From contig JAUJOR010000015.1 of assembly GCA_030447525.1 (NCBI GenBank), positions 1 through 64,000 of the forward strand: DNA of 64,000 bases. The letters run 5' to 3'. The notes under the pieces were generated by a model. The model ran no database searches. It was given only the letters and a program-made list of their open reading frames with translations, and was not told the DNA's origin. This document shows, one piece after another, positions 1 to 8,345 of this stretch. The translations under genes were made by a program, and so were the position numbers. Source of the DNA: Chloroflexota bacterium (GTDB taxonomy: Bacteria; Chloroflexota; UBA11872; UBA12225). How positions within the stretch are numbered: the first letter of the stretch is position 1; every line of letters begins with the position of its first letter.

Positions 1-170
1 GTTCTCCCCCGGCCCCCCCCCGCGGCGGGGCGCGCGCCCGGGGCCCCCCGCCCGCGGGCGCCCGCGGCGGGCCCCCGGCCGGCGGGCCCTCCCCCCGCGC
101 CCCCCCGGGCCCCCCCGGCGCCCCCCCCCCCGGGCGCGCGGGGGGGGGGGGCGCCCGCGCGCCCCCCCCC
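1..170. other. G/C-only low-complexity contig end
   Basis: From about base 6 to base 170 the sequence is almost exclusively runs of C and G with practically no A or T. Normal-looking sequence begins around 175-180. No gene or credible structure is visible. It most resembles a sequencing or assembly artefact at a contig end, although a natural extreme-GC tract cannot be excluded from sequence alone. Confidence 0.7.
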
Positions 171-283
171 CACCCCCTTGGCGCGTTTAGAAGTCCAGAC
201 ACCCGGTGCGGGCGTAACGACTGAGCTCTGGGCGAGCCCGGAACAGACTGCGTCTTGTCCTGGGATCTAAGGGACGGGAGGAC

Positions 284-2188
284 TTGGTCAGCCTGCGCAG
301 TCCGCACCCCAGCCGGGAGACGCTGGCCGAATACCACGACGGTGAGCTGGACGCTCAGTCCCGCGTGGAAGTCCGCCGGCACGTCCTCGACTGCGAGGTG
401 TGCCGGGAGTACCTGGCCGATCTCCAATCGGGAAGCCGATTGTACCAGCGTCTCCCCGCCGTACGCCCGCCGGTGTCCCTGCGCCGGGACATGGACGAGC
501 GTCTGGAGGCCGCCGCCGCGGCGCGCCGCCGGCGCTGGATCCCCGTTCCGGCCACAGGGCCGCTGTCCGCACCGAACCTGGCTGGCCTGACCCTAGCCGC
601 CGTGCTCCTGGTGGTGCTCCTCCCTTACTTGGTCGGCGCCTTGTCCGCCGTCTCGGCGCTAGGCGGGCGGCCCCTGCAGTCGGCCGCCCGGCCGGCCGAC
701 GCACCGGTACCCGTGGCGCTGCCGGCGCCTGCACCTCCGGCGGAGGGGGGCTCTCCCGCGGGGGATGCGGTAGCTACCGCCCCTGAGGCCGCCGGTGGAG
801 AAACAGGGCCCGCTGCCACGCTGCCCGAGGCCCCGCTTGTAGAGCCGCGGCCCACCGTCGCGCCCCCCACCTCTGCCCCGGCGCCGCCCACGACGTCGCC
901 GCCTACCCCCACGTTGGGGGCTCAGGGCACGGTGGTACAGGAGGTGGCGCCAGCGCCACGAGCAGAGCCCACGGCCACCAAGGCAAGCGCCGCACCGGCG
1001 GCTCCCGCGGCTACGGCCACCCGCCGCACCTCACCAGCACCAGCGGCCAGCGGCCAGACCAGCCCCCAGGACGCCCGGCAGGGTGCCGGGCAGGGCACGC
1101 CCTCGGGTGCCGGACCGACCGGCGCGGGTAACGTAGCCTCGCCCTCCCCCCCTGCCGGCGGCCCCGCGCCCTCCCCCCCGGGCACGTCCTCGCCGGCAGG
1201 GGCGGCCATGATCACGCCGCCGCCGTCACCCGCCGCCGCCGGCCCGCCCGCGGACGCCCCGCGAGTCGTCAGCGGCCAGATCAGCGCCGTCGATCGCCGG
1301 CAGCGACTCATCAGCGTCTTCGCCGCCGCGGGGGACGTCCCGCGTGCGGACACGCCGCGAGGCGCTTCACGTACCTGGCAGGTCCGGCTGGCAGAGACGA
1401 CACGCCTCGCCCAAAAGGACGGCGGGGCCCTCACCTTTGAGGACGTGGGCATCGCCGACCAGGTAGAGGTAGTCGGCGTTGAGTCTCCCCAGTCCCCCGG
1501 AACCCTTACCGCGACCACGATCAAGGTGCTGGTCTCCGCGGTTGCCCCGGCCGCCAACAAGCCGGCCCGTGTCCTGGTGCTCCTGGACGGCGCCGATGCC
1601 CTGCGTCCCCCCCAGTTCGGCTTTACCGGCGACTGGATCAAGCGCCTCAATGAGACCGGCTACGCCGTGACCCCCCTTGAGCCGGCCCGTATCTCCAGCG
1701 GGCGCTATGACCTTAAGGAGTTCAACCTCATCGTCATCGGCTACCCGGCCACCCTGTCGCCCAACGCCTTGCAGGCGGTCAAGGCCAGCCGCATCCCCAT
1801 CCTCAACGCCGAGCCTCGCCTCGTCCAGGCCCTTGGCCTGGGCCACAACGTGGATCCCCAGCAGCCGGCCCGGGACTCACAGGGCAAGACGGTGGATATC
1901 GCCGGCCAGGCCAGCCCTATCACCGGTGGCGTTGGGGGGGAGACCGTGTTGGCGCAGGACACCCTCCACCGCATGCCCATCGTCGCCGGGGGCGCTGTGC
2001 TGGGAACGGTGAACGACGGTGGCCAGAAACGGGCCGTCTGGTCGGTCACCGGGACGACGATGTACTTCGGGTTCTGGCGCAGCGCCACCGGCCAGAACCA
2101 TAACGCCACCTACTGGGGCCTCTTCGACCGCAGCGTCCTGTGGCTCCTCGGGCGCGACCCCACCACCGTCCCCATCCCCGCCCCGTAG
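284..2188 (+). CDS. zinc-finger anti-sigma-like membrane protein with GATase-like C-terminal domain
   Basis: Predicted 634 aa. The N-terminus matches a zf-HC2 anti-sigma zinc finger (His33-x3-Cys37-x2-Cys40). One membrane span follows at about 99-122, then a ~200-residue Pro/Ala/Thr-rich linker that probably lies outside the cell. After that come a small beta domain resembling DUF5666 (about 330-415) and a C-terminal domain (about 430-634) whose opening strand VLVLLDGADA and later LIVIGYP strand suggest a ThuA/class I amidotransferase-like fold. The start is TTG, chosen because GGGACGGGAG lies just upstream and the frame closes at 215-217 with no better codon. The partner ECF sigma factor would be expected upstream, but that side is the artefactual contig end. 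The role as a membrane anti-sigma or envelope sensor is inference. Confidence 0.7.
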   Translation: MVSLRSPHPSRETLAEYHDGELDAQSRVEVRRHVLDCEVCREYLADLQSGSRLYQRLPAVRPPVSLRRDMDERLEAAAAARRRRWIPVPATGPLSAPNLAGLTLAAVLLVVLLPYLVGALSAVSALGGRPLQSAARPADAPVPVALPAPAPPAEGGSPAGDAVATAPEAAGGETGPAATLPEAPLVEPRPTVAPPTSAPAPPTTSPPTPTLGAQGTVVQEVAPAPRAEPTATKASAAPAAPAATATRRTSPAPAASGQTSPQDARQGAGQGTPSGAGPTGAGNVASPSPPAGGPAPSPPGTSSPAGAAMITPPPSPAAAGPPADAPRVVSGQISAVDRRQRLISVFAAAGDVPRADTPRGASRTWQVRLAETTRLAQKDGGALTFEDVGIADQVEVVGVESPQSPGTLTATTIKVLVSAVAPAANKPARVLVLLDGADALRPPQFGFTGDWIKRLNETGYAVTPLEPARISSGRYDLKEFNLIVIGYPATLSPNALQAVKASRIPILNAEPRLVQALGLGHNVDPQQPARDSQGKTVDIAGQASPITGGVGGETVLAQDTLHRMPIVAGGAVLGTVNDGGQKRAVWSVTGTTMYFGFWRSATGQNHNATYWGLFDRSVLWLLGRDPTTVPIPAP

Positions 2189-2198
2189 CCGGGCCGCG

Positions 2199-2609
2199 CT
2201 AGACGGCCAGCGGCGCCACGACGCCGGCCGGGGCGCCCACGGGCACCTGGCGCACCTCCACACCTCCCACGGCGGTGAACACGGCCAGGCGCAGGCGCTT
2301 GCCCGTGGCCGTGGCGAAGTCAGGGCTGGCGTGGTCGGTGCCGTGCAGGATCCCATTGTCGGACTGTCCCAGGATGCTCCGAGCGCCTAGTATGGACAGC
2401 CCCGTGACCAGCACCGGCAAGTCGCTGGGCACGAGTATCTCCACGGCGCCGCAGCCGGCGACGATGGCGATCTCCGTCTCTCCTTCGTCCAGCTGGGCCT
2501 GGCGGAAGTCCAGCTCGGTGCTGCCGAACAGGGTGATGATGGGGCTGGCGTAGCGCGCGTCCCAGGGCGCCCGCTTGCGCTCGGTGCTCCCAAAGGCGTT
2601 CAAGATCAT
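2199..2609 (-). CDS. LiaF-like cell-wall-active antibiotic response protein
   Basis: 136 aa starting MILNAFGSTERK. The start at 2609 is supported by AGGAGGG at 2617-2623, 7 bases upstream; the frame runs further upstream but has no comparable site. The body (SPIITLFGSTELDF, then AIVAGCGAVEILVPSDLPV) matches the beta-helical C-terminal domain of LiaF/YvqF proteins (PF09922). There are no transmembrane segments, so it is the soluble domain alone. In Firmicutes LiaF inhibits the LiaRS envelope-stress system, but no two-component genes are adjacent here. It converges on the anti-sigma-like gene with a 10 bp gap. Confidence 0.72.
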   Translation of the reverse strand: MILNAFGSTERKRAPWDARYASPIITLFGSTELDFRQAQLDEGETEIAIVAGCGAVEILVPSDLPVLVTGLSILGARSILGQSDNGILHGTDHASPDFATATGKRLRLAVFTAVGGVEVRQVPVGAPAGVVAPLAV

Positions 2610-3039
2610 GGGCTGACCCTCCTGTGATCGAGTCTTTGACCGCGGCCGGCGGCCGCGCCGGGCGCATCCAGACCGTGCGAACTCTTGCCTGAACGATATG
2701 CGGCATTCATCGCCCACGGGGGCTCGGCCTGCGGCCGCCGCGCCTCTGCCATGCGTGGCGTGGCGGAATTGTCGCCCCCCTGGGCCTCGTTGCACCGGCA
2801 GGCCGGCCATCCGTTGGGGATACACTGCCCGCCCGTCGGGCATTACACCCGCCCAGCACCGGCGTTCGTTCTATAGAGTACGTCGACGGACGTGCGAGGA
2901 TTCGCTCGCCGTACTCCTGGAGTCGAGCGGCTTTCCCACGCCAGCGGGGGACACGATCAGGCTCTTGGGCCCCGCTTTCCCGCATGGGGGTCCCGCATAG
3001 AGGGGCTGCACCTCCGTCGGGACCTGGAGACCTCAGGCG
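2610..3039. other. 430 bp intergenic region
   Basis: No convincing coding sequence, RNA gene or terminator is visible between the SpoIID-like stop and the LiaF-like start. The region must contain the minus-strand promoter of the LiaF-like gene. A TATAGA hexamer at about 2871-2876 is present, but I found no well-spaced -35 partner. Confidence 0.4.
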
Positions 3040-5241
3040 TCAGGGCAGCAAGCGACGCGCGATCAGCACCTGGTCACCCAGCAGGCCGAGGGACACCTGG
3101 TACGGACCCGGCAGCTCGGGGTGATGCTCGAAGCGGGCGCGCTGGAAGTATTGCACCGTGTAGCTACGCCCGCTCCCGTCCCCGTTGGTCTCGCTGAGCT
3201 CCTCCGAGATGGGGTAGCCGAACACGTCCAGGCCGCCCCGGTCGCGCCAGAAGTCGAGGAAGCCGAAGGAGAGGCTGTGGCCGGTCTCGGTGAAGTAGCG
3301 CTGGGTGTCGGAGTTGGGGAAGGGGGCGCTCCCTGGGAAGGGGCGCCGCTCGGCGGTCACCAGATCGCCGAGCAGGGTCAGCTGCACCTCGTAGGGCGAC
3401 CCCGCCTTGTCGGGGTGGTGCTCGAAGCGGGCGCGCTGAAAGTACTGCACCGTCTTTCCCCCCTCCAGGATCTCCTCCGACCGCGGGTAGCCGAAGATGT
3501 CCAGGCCCCCGTGAGCGTCGAAGAAGCGCAGAAAGGCCCCCCCGAGATTGTGGCCGGTCTCCGAGACGTAGCGGCTTGTCGGTCCGCCGGGGCGGGGCGC
3601 GGCCGGCTGAGTCACCGCGGGGTCCAGGGCCGGCTCGATCGCGACTGGGGTCGGGGCGGGCGTCGCCGGCTCGGTGGGCGCCGGGGCGGAAGGGGTGGGG
3701 GCCGGCTCGATCGCGACTGGGATCGGGGCGGGCGTCGCCGGCTCGGTGGGCGCCGGGGCGGAAGGGGTGGGGGCCGGCTCGGTCACGACTGGGGTCGAGG
3801 CGGGCGCCGCCGGCTCGGTTGCCACTGCGGACGGCTGGCGCGGGGCGTCGCCGGGCCGTACCACGGGAGCCGGTGGCACCCCCTGGGTGTGGACGAGGGC
3901 CTCCCTGGTCGTCCACTGCAGGTCGAAGTTGGTGCTGAGGAGCTGCTGCACGCCCTGGGGGCGCAGCTGATTGAAGCGGGTCTGCAGGACGTTGGGGCTG
4001 AACGTCTTGCTCCCCGCGCTCCCGGTGGCGTGTATTTGCAGCAGCCGGCCGGAGGGGGCCCGCCGGCTGAGGTCGAGCGAGAGGAGCCGTCCAACGGCGG
4101 TGGAGGGTGTGTTGTTGAGCATGCCCTCCAGCTGCGTGGCGGTCAGGGCACCCGTCGTCCAGGTGGCGCGGGGCGCGCCGGCGTCGTAGGGCCGGCCGGC
4201 GGGGTCGACGTCCTGGATGCCCCGGAGATACGGGAGCGGGGCGCCGGGCCAGACGCTTTCGTTGCTCTCTGTCCAGCCGCTGCAAGTGGAGAAGAAGAAT
4301 GCCTGGATGGGCTGGCCGCGATGGACGATGATCTCCCCGGCGGTGGTCTCGATGGCCTGGTTAACGTTGGGGCGCTCGGCGTTGGCGCCAAGGTAGACCT
4401 GGAAGCGTGTCGTGTCGTCGACGTCGTAACGCTCGCCCCCCCGGCCCTTGGCCTGCCAGACGGCGTAGGTCCGGGCGGCCAGGATCTGGGCCTTGATGGC
4501 CTCCAGGGGCCAGGAAGTCGGCATCTCTGCCGGCACCACTCCCTTGAGGTACTCCTGGAGGGGGAGGCGGTTGGCCGTCTCCACGCCGTCGGCGCGTGGG
4601 GTGAGAATCAGCTCACCGCGGTAGGTGTTGTAGTACTGCCCCGGCCGGCCGGGCACGGCCCCGGCCGGCTTGGAGTGGACGACGGAGCGCGCCGTCTCAT
4701 CCAGGGGCCGCAGCACCAGGGGTCTCTGCAGCGCCCCTTCCGCCAGCTTCGTCCCGTCCGGGGCCAGGGCGGCGTAGCGTAGCCCGGCCCCGCTTTCGGA
4801 CAGCTCCAGCACCGTCCCGGGCGGGGCCTCCACGGCGGGGGCTCCGCCCGGCTCCACCTGCCAGCGACCATCCTGGGCCGTGACGCGCTGTGGCTCCCCC
4901 GGCGATACCCGCCGCCCGGACTGGAGCAGGACACGGATGGCCGTTTCCGGGGCAACGGCTTTCTGGATGGCCGTCCCTTGATAGTAGGCCGCCACGATCT
5001 GGGCGCTGGTCTGCCCGGCCAGGGCCCGCCCCCGCGCCCCCCACTGGCAGAGGCCGACGCCGTGTCCCCATCCCTTCCCCGTAAAGACGAGGGCCTGGTC
5101 CGGGTCGGCGAACTGGTAGACGAACGCCTCGCCGGCGCCCTCGCCGGCGGCCAGGGCCGGCCCACCAATCCCCGGTGGCCCCAGCAGCGCCGGTAGCGCC
5201 AGCAGCCCTAGCAAGAGTCGGACGCGCCGGAGTCCCTTCAT
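3040..5241 (-). CDS. SpoIID/LytB-domain secreted protein with two C-terminal repeats
   Basis: 733 aa with an N-terminal signal peptide (basic MKGLRRVR, hydrophobic to about 31). A SpoIID/LytB domain (PF08486) is evident from EYLKGVVPAEMP, with the expected catalytic Glu at 239, and from EAIKAQILAARTYA. SpoIID is a lytic transglycosylase acting on denuded glycan strands. The GHGVGxxQWGA motif, normally at the C-terminal end of this domain, lies at residues 59-69, upstream of the core. A Pro-rich linker encoded by a 72-bp tandem repeat follows, then two ~75-residue repeats (RYVSETGH...GYPRSEEI...VQYFQRARFEHHP). The same repeat type ends the divergent carboxypeptidase, which suggests a shared wall target. 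With no sporulation genes nearby, a role in wall remodelling is inferred. Confidence 0.85.
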   Translation of the reverse strand: MKGLRRVRLLLGLLALPALLGPPGIGGPALAAGEGAGEAFVYQFADPDQALVFTGKGWGHGVGLCQWGARGRALAGQTSAQIVAAYYQGTAIQKAVAPETAIRVLLQSGRRVSPGEPQRVTAQDGRWQVEPGGAPAVEAPPGTVLELSESGAGLRYAALAPDGTKLAEGALQRPLVLRPLDETARSVVHSKPAGAVPGRPGQYYNTYRGELILTPRADGVETANRLPLQEYLKGVVPAEMPTSWPLEAIKAQILAARTYAVWQAKGRGGERYDVDDTTRFQVYLGANAERPNVNQAIETTAGEIIVHRGQPIQAFFFSTCSGWTESNESVWPGAPLPYLRGIQDVDPAGRPYDAGAPRATWTTGALTATQLEGMLNNTPSTAVGRLLSLDLSRRAPSGRLLQIHATGSAGSKTFSPNVLQTRFNQLRPQGVQQLLSTNFDLQWTTREALVHTQGVPPAPVVRPGDAPRQPSAVATEPAAPASTPVVTEPAPTPSAPAPTEPATPAPIPVAIEPAPTPSAPAPTEPATPAPTPVAIEPALDPAVTQPAAPRPGGPTSRYVSETGHNLGGAFLRFFDAHGGLDIFGYPRSEEILEGGKTVQYFQRARFEHHPDKAGSPYEVQLTLLGDLVTAERRPFPGSAPFPNSDTQRYFTETGHSLSFGFLDFWRDRGGLDVFGYPISEELSETNGDGSGRSYTVQYFQRARFEHHPELPGPYQVSLGLLGDQVLIARRLLP
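3631..3810. repeat. 72-bp tandem repeat in the SpoIID-like gene
   Basis: Three starts of the same unit are visible at 3631, 3703 and 3775, exactly 72 bp apart, with the third copy partial and diverged. Each encodes 24 residues rich in Pro, Ala, Thr and Glu. The unit length keeps the frame, so copy number can change without breaking the protein. Confidence 0.9.
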
Positions 5242-5497
5242 GTCTTGTGCATCGTCTCTTCGTTAGCTACTTACTGAGCTTAGTGATCGCTTCTTGCGGC
5301 TCGTTACATCATTCATCATTCATTCGCGACACACGGCCAGGGAGGGTTCGGCGGCGGCAGGTGGAGCGAGCTACACAGCGGTCAGTTACTCTCGCCCGGC
5401 GGCGGGTAGGATGGGCGGTGCCGCGGTGCCTCCCGGCCGCTATAACGGGCGTGTCAGGCGCCCAGTTTGGCCGTTCTACAGTACGATCCCTGCGGGT

Positions 5498-8188
5498 ATG
5501 TCGCCCCCAACGCGCCGGTTGACCCCTGTCCCCCGCCTCCTGCTGGCCCTGGCGTTGCTGTGGGGCGCCGTCTGGTGCAGCGCCCCGCTCGGCGAGTCCC
5601 TCAGTGCCCCCGCCCTGGCGGCCCCGGCACCCCAGGCTGCCTTGCGTGCCCCGGCCGTGCTGGCCAAGAGCGCCTACCTCCTGGACGTCCAGACGGGCGC
5701 TCCCCTGTTCCAGAAGTTCCCCAACGCCCGGCGGATGATGGCCTCAACGGCCAAGCTGATGACCGGGCTGCTGGTCGCCGAGAGCGGGCGGCTGGACGAG
5801 ATCGCCACCGTTAGCCGCCGGGCGGCGACGATCGGCGAGACCAGCATGGGCCTGGCAGCGGGGGAGCGGGTCGCCGTGCTCGACCTCCTCTACGGCTTGC
5901 TGCTCAACTCCGGCAACGACGCGGCCATCACCCTCGCGGAGCACTTGGCCGGGTCGGTCGAGGGCTTCGCCGAGCAGATGAACCGCCGGGCGGCAGCCCT
6001 TGGGCTAACGGACACGCGCTACGCCACGCCTCACGGCCTCGACCACGCCGCCTTTGCGCCCCTGGTGCAGTACTCGAGCGCCCGCGACCTGGCGGTAGTG
6101 GGGGCCGTGGCCATGGCCAACCCGGCATTCGCCAGGGCCGCCGGGACGACGATGCGGGATGTCCCGGCCCCCCCGGGCAAGGGCCCCCACCGGCTGCGCC
6201 ACACGGTCAGCGCCCTGTGGTGGTACCCCGGCGTCCTGGGTGGGAAGACCGGCTGGACGGGACGCGCCGGGCAGGTGCGGGTCGTCATCGCCGAGCGGGG
6301 CGGGCTCGCCCCCGGCGGGGCGCCTGGGACGGCGGGGACGCGCCTGGTGGCGGTGGTGATGGACTCCCCTGACCACGTGCTGGAGATCCGCGACCTGCTG
6401 GACTACGGCTTCGCCATCGCCGGCAAGGGGACCCCGCCACGGGCAGAGGGGTCGCCGGCGGCCGCGCCGGGGGCGGCCGTCCCGCTCAATGCCCAGGCCT
6501 TTCCCCTACCGGATGCCCGCCTGGCGCAAGCCTGGGAGCGATACAAGGGGCTGGCCCTGGCGCCAGAGGGGCGGGTGCGGCGTGGCGTCGACGGCGACGA
6601 AGCGACGGCAGAGGCCCAGTCGGACGCCCTCCTCCACGCCGTCTGGTTCCGCGACCGGCCGGCCTTCGACGCCCTGTGGGGTTGGACGAAGGCGGCCCTT
6701 TCCCGGCGCCAGCCCCACCCGGCGAACCCCCACCGTGACGCCCTCTCGGCCGGGAGATGGGCCCGCGGCGAGGTAACCGATTGGGCCAACGCCACGGGCG
6801 CCGACCAGCGCCTGGGGGCGGCCCTGCTCCTGGCGTCCAGGCTATGGAACGAGCCGGCCTATGCCGGCGAGGCCAAGGCCGTGCTCGACGCCGTGTTGAA
6901 CAAGGCGGCCATCTCCTGGCAAAACACCGGCGTGCCGGCCCCCACCCTTGGCGTGCCGGCGGCCAACAGCTCCTTGAAAGCGATGGAGCCGGTGACGACC
7001 TCCGCCGCCGTGCTCACCCCCGCCTTCTATCGCATGTTCGCCGAAGGGACGCGCAACGCCACCTGGCTCTCCCTGCTCGACGGGACCTATCTAACCCTGG
7101 AGCAGGCCCTCCTCCCCGCCGGGCCGCTGGGTCCCGGCTCCGGGCTCCTCCCCAGCTGGTTTTCCGTCTCCAGCCACGACGGCAGCGTCGGCGAGCCGAT
7201 CGACCCCAGCTGGCAGACGACAGGCTTCGGCGAGGCCTCGCCGGCCCTGGCCTGGCAACTGGCCCTCGACCTGCGCTGGCACGGCGATCCACGCCCCCGC
7301 GCCCTCCTGACCCCCACCGCCCGCGCCCTCGGCCGGGACTTGATCCAGCGCCGGCAGATCGCCGCCACCTATTCCCGTGGCGGGGGCGCCGCCTCCGGCG
7401 CCGAGACGGTGGCCTACGGCGCCCTCGCCGGCATGGCCCTGACGGAGCTGGAACCGAGCGCCAGCCCTGCAGGGGCCGGTGCTGCCCTGCGGGCGAAGAT
7501 CGAGCCGGGGCTGTCCTCGTCGGACCCCAACCGCATCCTGGACGCCATCGACGGCCTGTGGCTCCTCGCCGGGGGCCCACCGAACTACTGGCGTATCTGG
7601 TGGCCCCCGGAGGACCTGCCCACCACCCGTAACGACGCCGTCGTGCCCCCTCCCCCCGGGAGCGGCCTCCCCTGGCGCTACTTTGACCAGACCGGCCACG
7701 TCGTCCAGGGCCCCTTCCTGGACTTCTTCCAGGCCCATGGGGGTGTGGACACCTTCGGCCTGCCCCGCACCGACGAGCTCAGCGAAGACGGGCGCCTGGT
7801 GCAGTACTTCCAACGCGCCCGGCTGGAGTACGCCCCGGGGCGTGAATCGGGCGCCGAGGTCTCCCTCGCCCCCCTCGGCACCCGCGCGGCGCAAGCGCGG
7901 GGGGCGCTCTCCCGCAGCGAGGCGCAGCCCCGGCCGCCCCTGGAGAGCGACGAGACACGCACCTACGTCTCGGAGACCGGCCACTCCCTGATAGGGGGCT
8001 TCCGCGACTTCTACCAGCGCGCCGGCGGGGGCGCCGTCCTCGGCTTCCCCCTCACCGAGGAGCTGCTGGAGGACGGCTTTACCCTGCAATACTTCGAGCG
8101 AGTCGTGCTGGAGTACGTCCCGGGGCAGCCGGTGCGGCCTACCCTGCTCGGCGACGACTTCCTGCGCGAGAGGGGCTGGCTCAAGTAG
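5498..8188 (+). CDS. D,D-carboxypeptidase (S11) fused to GH8-like domain and wall-type repeats
   Basis: 896 aa from ATG 5498, which places a signal-peptide-like hydrophobic stretch (about 13-42) at the N-terminus. The frame is open further upstream (ATG at 5411 is an alternative), so the start is uncertain. Residues 50-310 are a penicillin-binding peptidase S11 domain with SxxK S83-K86, SGN 138-140 and KTG 250-252, predicted to trim the terminal D-Ala of peptidoglycan peptides. Residues about 340-725 resemble a glycoside hydrolase family 8 barrel: WERYKG, GRV, EAQS around Glu372, and a degenerate family signature at 432-450 where the usual first Asp is Gly434. Two C-terminal repeats follow, like those of the divergent SpoIID protein. 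The ~256 bp between the two genes is AT-richer and probably carries both promoters. Confidence 0.82.
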   Translation: MSPPTRRLTPVPRLLLALALLWGAVWCSAPLGESLSAPALAAPAPQAALRAPAVLAKSAYLLDVQTGAPLFQKFPNARRMMASTAKLMTGLLVAESGRLDEIATVSRRAATIGETSMGLAAGERVAVLDLLYGLLLNSGNDAAITLAEHLAGSVEGFAEQMNRRAAALGLTDTRYATPHGLDHAAFAPLVQYSSARDLAVVGAVAMANPAFARAAGTTMRDVPAPPGKGPHRLRHTVSALWWYPGVLGGKTGWTGRAGQVRVVIAERGGLAPGGAPGTAGTRLVAVVMDSPDHVLEIRDLLDYGFAIAGKGTPPRAEGSPAAAPGAAVPLNAQAFPLPDARLAQAWERYKGLALAPEGRVRRGVDGDEATAEAQSDALLHAVWFRDRPAFDALWGWTKAALSRRQPHPANPHRDALSAGRWARGEVTDWANATGADQRLGAALLLASRLWNEPAYAGEAKAVLDAVLNKAAISWQNTGVPAPTLGVPAANSSLKAMEPVTTSAAVLTPAFYRMFAEGTRNATWLSLLDGTYLTLEQALLPAGPLGPGSGLLPSWFSVSSHDGSVGEPIDPSWQTTGFGEASPALAWQLALDLRWHGDPRPRALLTPTARALGRDLIQRRQIAATYSRGGGAASGAETVAYGALAGMALTELEPSASPAGAGAALRAKIEPGLSSSDPNRILDAIDGLWLLAGGPPNYWRIWWPPEDLPTTRNDAVVPPPPGSGLPWRYFDQTGHVVQGPFLDFFQAHGGVDTFGLPRTDELSEDGRLVQYFQRARLEYAPGRESGAEVSLAPLGTRAAQARGALSRSEAQPRPPLESDETRTYVSETGHSLIGGFRDFYQRAGGGAVLGFPLTEELLEDGFTLQYFERVVLEYVPGQPVRPTLLGDDFLRERGWLK

Positions 8189-8345
8189 CCGCCCGAAGCC
8201 TCACCGGCCCGGGCTCGCCCGTGTGCCCGGTGGCGAGCGCCGGCCGTTTCCACGGGTGCGAGGGCGATGAATAGAGCGCCTGGCGCCGCGGTCGCTGAAG
8301 TATTGACGGGGGCGGGACAAGGGCCGCCGGACAAGAGGTGAGACA

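Noticed and set aside
3121..4782. Long open frame on the plus strand opposite the SpoIID-like gene
   Set aside because: High-GC antisense shadow: no domain, ribosome site or natural composition, while the minus-strand frame has clear motifs.
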